Source of the DNA: JADFUS01 sp036653215
Lineage (GTDB): Bacteria > Bacteroidota > Bacteroidia > Bacteroidales > Rikenellaceae
Direction: 5' to 3'
Assembly (NCBI GenBank): GCA_036653215.1
Contig: JAVVUK010000057.1
Span: 1 to 10,797 of the forward strand
Length of the DNA: 10,797 nucleotides
Below are positions 7,285 through 10,797 of this stretch, in pieces. How positions within the stretch are numbered: position 1 is the stretch's first letter; each line of letters starts with the position of its first letter. The notes under the pieces are model-generated. The model saw only the letters and a program-made list of their open reading frames with translations, was not told the origin of the DNA and searched no databases. A program made the position numbers and the translations under genes.

Positions 7285-10140
7285 ATGGGTCAAAATCGTT
7301 TTGTAAATCGTCATGTCGGTCCTACCGAAGGCGAAGTTAAGGAGATGCTAAAAGTAATAGGTGTGTCTTCAGTAGATGAACTTATAAGTCAAGTTATTCC
7401 TGATAATATTAGACTTCATAAGCCATTGGATATTCCTCAAGAAGGAATGTCAGAATATGAATATGCTAATCACATTGCGGCGTTGGCAGAGAAAAATAAT
7501 CCTTATCGTACCTTTATAGGTATGGGTTATTATCCTACTGCAACTCTTGCTGTTGTTATGCGTAATATATTTGAAGATCCATCATGGTATACTTCTTATA
7601 CTCCATACCAAGCAGAAATTTCTCAAGGTCGTCTTGAGGCACTTCTTAACTTCCAAACTATGGTTACTTCGATGACCAAAATGGAAATTAGTAACTGTTC
7701 TCTTCTTGATGAGGGTACTGCTTCAGCTGAAGCTATGTCTATGATGCTTGCTTCACGTTCAAGAGCAAAAATTAAAGATAACGCAAATGTCCTTTTTGTA
7801 GACGAAAACATATTCCCACAAACTCTTGATGTTCTGCTAACTCGTTCAGAGCCTTTTGGCATTGAGATCGTTATGGGCAAATTTGACGAGTATGAATTTA
7901 CAGGTAAAGAGTTTGGTGCTATTCTTCAAAACCCTGCTTGTGATGGTACTATTCGTGATTTCAGAGCTTTTGCTGAAAAAGCACACGCTGCTGAGGTTTT
8001 AGTTACAGCCGTTGTCGATTTCTTGTCTCTTGCTATTGTAGATGCTCCAGGCGATTGGGGTGCTGATATAGCTGTTGGTTCTACTCAACGTATGGGTATT
8101 CCTATGGGATATGGCGGTCCAAGTGCTGCTTACCTTGCTACAAATGAAAAATATAAACGTATCATGCCGGGTCGTATAATCGGTATTTCTGTTGATAGAC
8201 TTGGAAATAAAGTGTTACGTATGGCTCTTCAAACACGTGAGCAACATATCAAACGTGAGAAAGCAACATCAAATATATGTACAGCACAAGCACTTCTTGC
8301 TTCTATGGCAGGTATGTTCGCTGTATATCATGGTCCTGAAGGCATCAAAGATATAGCTGTTCATGTTCACTCATATGCAAAAGCTTTGGCTACTGCTCTT
8401 GAAAGCATGGGTTATAAAATGCTTAATGGAGCTTGTTTCTTCGATACTATTACCGTTGCTGCTCCTGCAGACAAGGTGAAAGCTATTGCTGAAGCAGCAG
8501 AGATCAACTTCTTCTACCCAAATGACAATTCTGTACGTCTAAGTATGGACGAAGTCGTTACTCTCGAAGAGCTTAACGCTATTGTGGCTATATTTGCTGA
8601 AGCGGCAGGTAAAAAAGCAACTCCTATTAAAGAAGTGAAAGAAGGTGTTTTCATCTGTGATAAGATGACTCGTAAAACTCCATTCCTTCAAGAAACAATA
8701 TTCAACCTATACAGATCTGAAACAGACTTGATGCGTTATATTCATAAGTTAGTTAGAAGAGATATTTCTCTTACAGACTCTATGATTTCTCTTGGCTCAT
8801 GTACAATGAAGCTAAACTCTGCTGCATCAATGCTCCCTCTATCTTCTGCAAAATGGGGTAATGTTCACCCATTTATACCTTTTGAACAAGCTAAAGGTTA
8901 TCACGAAATGATGAACGGGCTAAACCATATTCTTGCTCAGATAACAGGATTTGCTGCTGTATCAAACCAAGCTACTTCTGGTGCGAGTGGTGAATATACA
9001 GGTCTTATGGTTATCCGTAACTTCCTACAAAGTAAAGGTCAAAGCAATCGTAATGTGGCTCTTATCCCTACATCTGCTCACGGGACAAACCCTGCATCTG
9101 CTGTTATGGCGGGTATGCACATTGTGCTTGTAGACTGTGACGAAAAAGGTAATATCGACGTTGCCGACTTCAAAGCTAAGGCAGAAGCTAACAAAGCAAA
9201 CCTTGCTTGTGCGATGATCACATACCCTTCTACACACGGTATTTTTGAACCTGCAATACGTGAACTTTGTGATACTATCCATGCAAATGGAGGTCAATTA
9301 TATATGGATGGTGCAAATATGAACGCTCAAGTTTGTATTACAAATCCGGGCTTTATAGGTGCAGACGTTTGCCACCTTAACCTACACAAAACATTCTCTT
9401 CACCTCACGGTGGTGGTGGTCCAGGTGTTGGTACTATCGGAGTTGCAAAACACCTTGTAGAGTTTCTTCCAACACACCCTATCGTTGCTGTTGGTGGGTC
9501 TCAAGGCGTGACTGCTGTTTCTTCTTCTCCTTGGGGTAGTGCGTTTATCCTTCCTATCGCTTACGCATATGTAATGATGCTTGGTGAAAAAGGACTTCGC
9601 AAAGCTACTGAAATGGCTATTGTAAATGCTAACTATATGGCTTGCAGTATTAAAAAGACATATGGCATAGTTTATAGCGGTGCTACTGGACGTGTTGGTC
9701 ACGAAATGATTGTCGATTGCCGTACTTTTAAAGCTAAATATGGTATTGAGACAGGTGATATAGCTCGTCGTCTTATGGACTTCGGCTTCCATGCGCCAAC
9801 CCTATCATTCCCAGTTCATGAAACATTAATGGTTGAGCCTACTGAGAGTGAAAATAAAGCTGAGTTAGATCGTTTCCTTGAAGCTCTTAATGTGATATTA
9901 GATGAGTGTAAAGAGATAGAGTCTGGCAAGGCAGACAAAGAAGATAATGCTCTTAAGATGGCTCCACACACTGCTGCTGAGCTTATAAGTGACAATTGGA
10001 ACCATAGTTACTCACGTGAGAAAGCTGCTTATCCTCTTGCTTGGATTAGAGAAAACAAATTCTTCCCTTATGTATCTAAGATAGATAACGGTTATGGAGA
10101 TAGAAATTTGGTATGTTCTTGCCAAGCGTTATACGAATAA
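7285..10140 (+). CDS. gcvP: Glycine dehydrogenase (decarboxylating), glycine cleavage P-protein
   Basis: GcvP is the PLP enzyme that decarboxylates glycine and passes the aminomethyl group to the lipoyl arm of the H-protein; with GcvT and Lpd it feeds one-carbon units to tetrahydrofolate. The 951 residues correspond to the fused, single-chain form, with an N-terminal P1-like half (about 1-450) and a C-terminal catalytic half (about 460-951), as opposed to the split two-subunit form. The start MGQNRFVNRHVGP is typical of the family. The PLP lysine is K702 in NLHKTFSSPHGGGGPG, and upstream active-site segments such as SAHGTNPASA (597-606) and YPSTHG (647-652) are present. The first half carries GMGYYPT (79-85) and STQRMGIPMGYGGP (266-279). 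No gcvT or gcvH lies beside it, so the other components must be encoded elsewhere. It has its own promoter candidate and a strong terminator, consistent with a single-gene transcript. Confidence 0.98.
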   Translation: MGQNRFVNRHVGPTEGEVKEMLKVIGVSSVDELISQVIPDNIRLHKPLDIPQEGMSEYEYANHIAALAEKNNPYRTFIGMGYYPTATLAVVMRNIFEDPSWYTSYTPYQAEISQGRLEALLNFQTMVTSMTKMEISNCSLLDEGTASAEAMSMMLASRSRAKIKDNANVLFVDENIFPQTLDVLLTRSEPFGIEIVMGKFDEYEFTGKEFGAILQNPACDGTIRDFRAFAEKAHAAEVLVTAVVDFLSLAIVDAPGDWGADIAVGSTQRMGIPMGYGGPSAAYLATNEKYKRIMPGRIIGISVDRLGNKVLRMALQTREQHIKREKATSNICTAQALLASMAGMFAVYHGPEGIKDIAVHVHSYAKALATALESMGYKMLNGACFFDTITVAAPADKVKAIAEAAEINFFYPNDNSVRLSMDEVVTLEELNAIVAIFAEAAGKKATPIKEVKEGVFICDKMTRKTPFLQETIFNLYRSETDLMRYIHKLVRRDISLTDSMISLGSCTMKLNSAASMLPLSSAKWGNVHPFIPFEQAKGYHEMMNGLNHILAQITGFAAVSNQATSGASGEYTGLMVIRNFLQSKGQSNRNVALIPTSAHGTNPASAVMAGMHIVLVDCDEKGNIDVADFKAKAEANKANLACAMITYPSTHGIFEPAIRELCDTIHANGGQLYMDGANMNAQVCITNPGFIGADVCHLNLHKTFSSPHGGGGPGVGTIGVAKHLVEFLPTHPIVAVGGSQGVTAVSSSPWGSAFILPIAYAYVMMLGEKGLRKATEMAIVNANYMACSIKKTYGIVYSGATGRVGHEMIVDCRTFKAKYGIETGDIARRLMDFGFHAPTLSFPVHETLMVEPTESENKAELDRFLEALNVILDECKEIESGKADKEDNALKMAPHTAAELISDNWNHSYSREKAAYPLAWIRENKFFPYVSKIDNGYGDRNLVCSCQALYE

Positions 10141-10160
10141 TAAATAACAAATAAATAATG

Positions 10161-10201
10161 TTGTGGGGATGACAACACAGTCACCCCCACAATTATTTTT
10201 T
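10161..10201 (+). terminator. Intrinsic terminator of gcvP
   Basis: The stem TTGTGGGG (10161-10168) pairs with CCCCACAA (10185-10192). After one A-C mismatch, TGAC (10170-10173) pairs with GTCA (10180-10183), closing a six-base loop AACACA. TTATTTTTT follows at once (10193-10201). It begins 20 bases after the gcvP stop codon, and its GC-rich stem stands out from the AT-rich surroundings. Confidence 0.9.
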
Positions 10202-10246
10202 GGCAAAACTATTGCCTTGAAATACAAATAATAAAAACATAATATT

Positions 10247-10797
10247 ATGAAAATCGGAAATGATTCCTTTGTAGAAGTAGCATATACACTTACTGTTGAT
10301 GGACAGATTGTGGATAAGGCAGACGCTACACGCCCTCTACCTTTCATCTTTGGTAAAGGTTTTTTGTTGCCAAAATTTGAGGCAAACCTTTTGGGTAAAG
10401 AAGTAGGAGGTAAAGTATCGTTCACTCTTACTCCAGAAGATGGTTATGGTGAACATAAAGCTGAATATATGAACGCTTACCCTCGTGAGATGTTTAATGG
10501 TCCTGACGGTTCTTTTGATGAAAGTGTAGTCTTTGAAGGAGCAATGCTTCAACTTACTACTCCTGATGGTCAACCTCTAATGGCGAAGGTTTCAAAAATT
10601 GGTGATACAGAGATAACACTTGACTTTAACCCTCCAATGGCAGGCAAAACTCTTAACTTTGATGTTGAGGTGTTAGGTGTCAGAGCATCGACAGCTGAAG
10701 ATTTAGCTATGTTCATGGGTGGTAACAGTTGTGGTTGTGGTGACGGCTGTGGCGAAGGTGATGGTTGTGGCTGTGGTGAAGGCGACGGTTGTGGCTG
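10247..10797 (+). CDS. slyD: SlyD-like FKBP-type peptidyl-prolyl isomerase, 3' end outside the window
   Basis: SlyD-type FKBPs catalyse cis-trans isomerisation of prolyl bonds and act as chaperones; the E. coli protein also binds nickel through its C-terminal tail and helps hydrogenase maturation. The visible 183 residues show an FKBP domain in two parts (about 1-66 and 127-147). The flap-inserted IF chaperone domain lies between them, and PEDGYGEH (63-70) and PMAGKTLNFDVEVLGV (130-145) are diagnostic. A tail from about residue 158 is made of Gly, Cys, Asp and Glu, with C162, C164, C168, C174, C176 and C182, and continues past the edge. The visible tail has no histidine, unlike E. coli SlyD. 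There is no signal peptide, so the protein is cytoplasmic. The ATG at 10247 is chosen because MKIGNDSFVEVAYTL fits the family start. It follows the gcvP terminator, so it should have its own promoter, but no convincing one was found. Confidence 0.92.
   Translation, partial: MKIGNDSFVEVAYTLTVDGQIVDKADATRPLPFIFGKGFLLPKFEANLLGKEVGGKVSFTLTPEDGYGEHKAEYMNAYPREMFNGPDGSFDESVVFEGAMLQLTTPDGQPLMAKVSKIGDTEITLDFNPPMAGKTLNFDVEVLGVRASTAEDLAMFMGGNSCGCGDGCGEGDGCGCGEGDGCG
10739..10797 (+). repeat. In-frame repeats encoding the Cys/Gly/acidic tail
   Basis: Within the SlyD-like gene the codons form imperfect tandem units: GDGCGE, then GDGCGCGE, then GDGCG at the window edge. The middle unit has one extra Cys-Gly pair. 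The units share most nucleotides but differ at synonymous third positions, so the protein pattern appears conserved even though the DNA copies are not identical. The array continues beyond the window. Confidence 0.8.

Noticed and set aside
9400..9792. 130-residue minus-strand ORF inside gcvP
   Set aside because: It is antisense to a strongly conserved part of gcvP that includes the PLP-binding region. It has low-complexity composition and no recognisable domain.
10337..10573. 78-residue minus-strand ORF opposite the SlyD-like gene
   Set aside because: The plus strand encodes an evident FKBP/SlyD protein through this region, and the antisense frame has no recognisable features.

Overview
The window looks like an ordinary stretch of a Bacteroidales (Bacteroidota) chromosome. 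The evidence is low GC by eye, A-rich leaders instead of Shine-Dalgarno sequences, promoter candidates of the Bacteroidota form (TTG-type -33 box, about 20 bases, TAnnTTTG), an S46 dipeptidyl-peptidase, and a PurF-like protein of the type I recall from this phylum. The genus cannot be fixed. No mobile element, CRISPR array, tRNA or rRNA is visible, and no gap without a gene exceeds 300 bases.

Left part (1-3467, minus strand): a tightly packed three-gene unit read right to left. It encodes a YbiT-like ABC-F ATPase, GTP cyclohydrolase I (folE) and a PurF-like protein. Both junctions are one-base TAATG overlaps, so translation is probably coupled. The PurF-like frame is cut by a TAA at 53-55, although the same frame continues to the window edge with family-like sequence. 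This is a nonsense mutation or a sequencing error. The protein also lacks the usual N-terminal glutaminase cysteine. The ABC-F protein has one apparently intact and one degenerate ATP site.

Centre (3468-7192, plus strand): a 202-base divergent promoter region is followed by two peptidase genes seven bases apart. The first is a cytoplasmic Xaa-Pro aminopeptidase. The second is an exported S46 dipeptidyl-peptidase with the glycine typical of DPP7. Together they suggest breakdown of peptides outside the cytoplasm followed by cytoplasmic trimming of proline-containing products.

Right part (7193-10797, plus strand): gcvP, the full-length P-protein of the glycine cleavage system, has its own promoter candidate and a clear intrinsic terminator. 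A SlyD-type FKBP peptidyl-prolyl isomerase gene follows and runs off the window in the middle of a Cys/Gly/Asp/Glu repeat tail.

I see no clearly new multi-gene system. The points most worth a second look are the interrupted PurF-like gene, the matched loss of motifs in one composite ATP site of the ABC-F protein, and the histidine-free cysteine tail of the SlyD protein.
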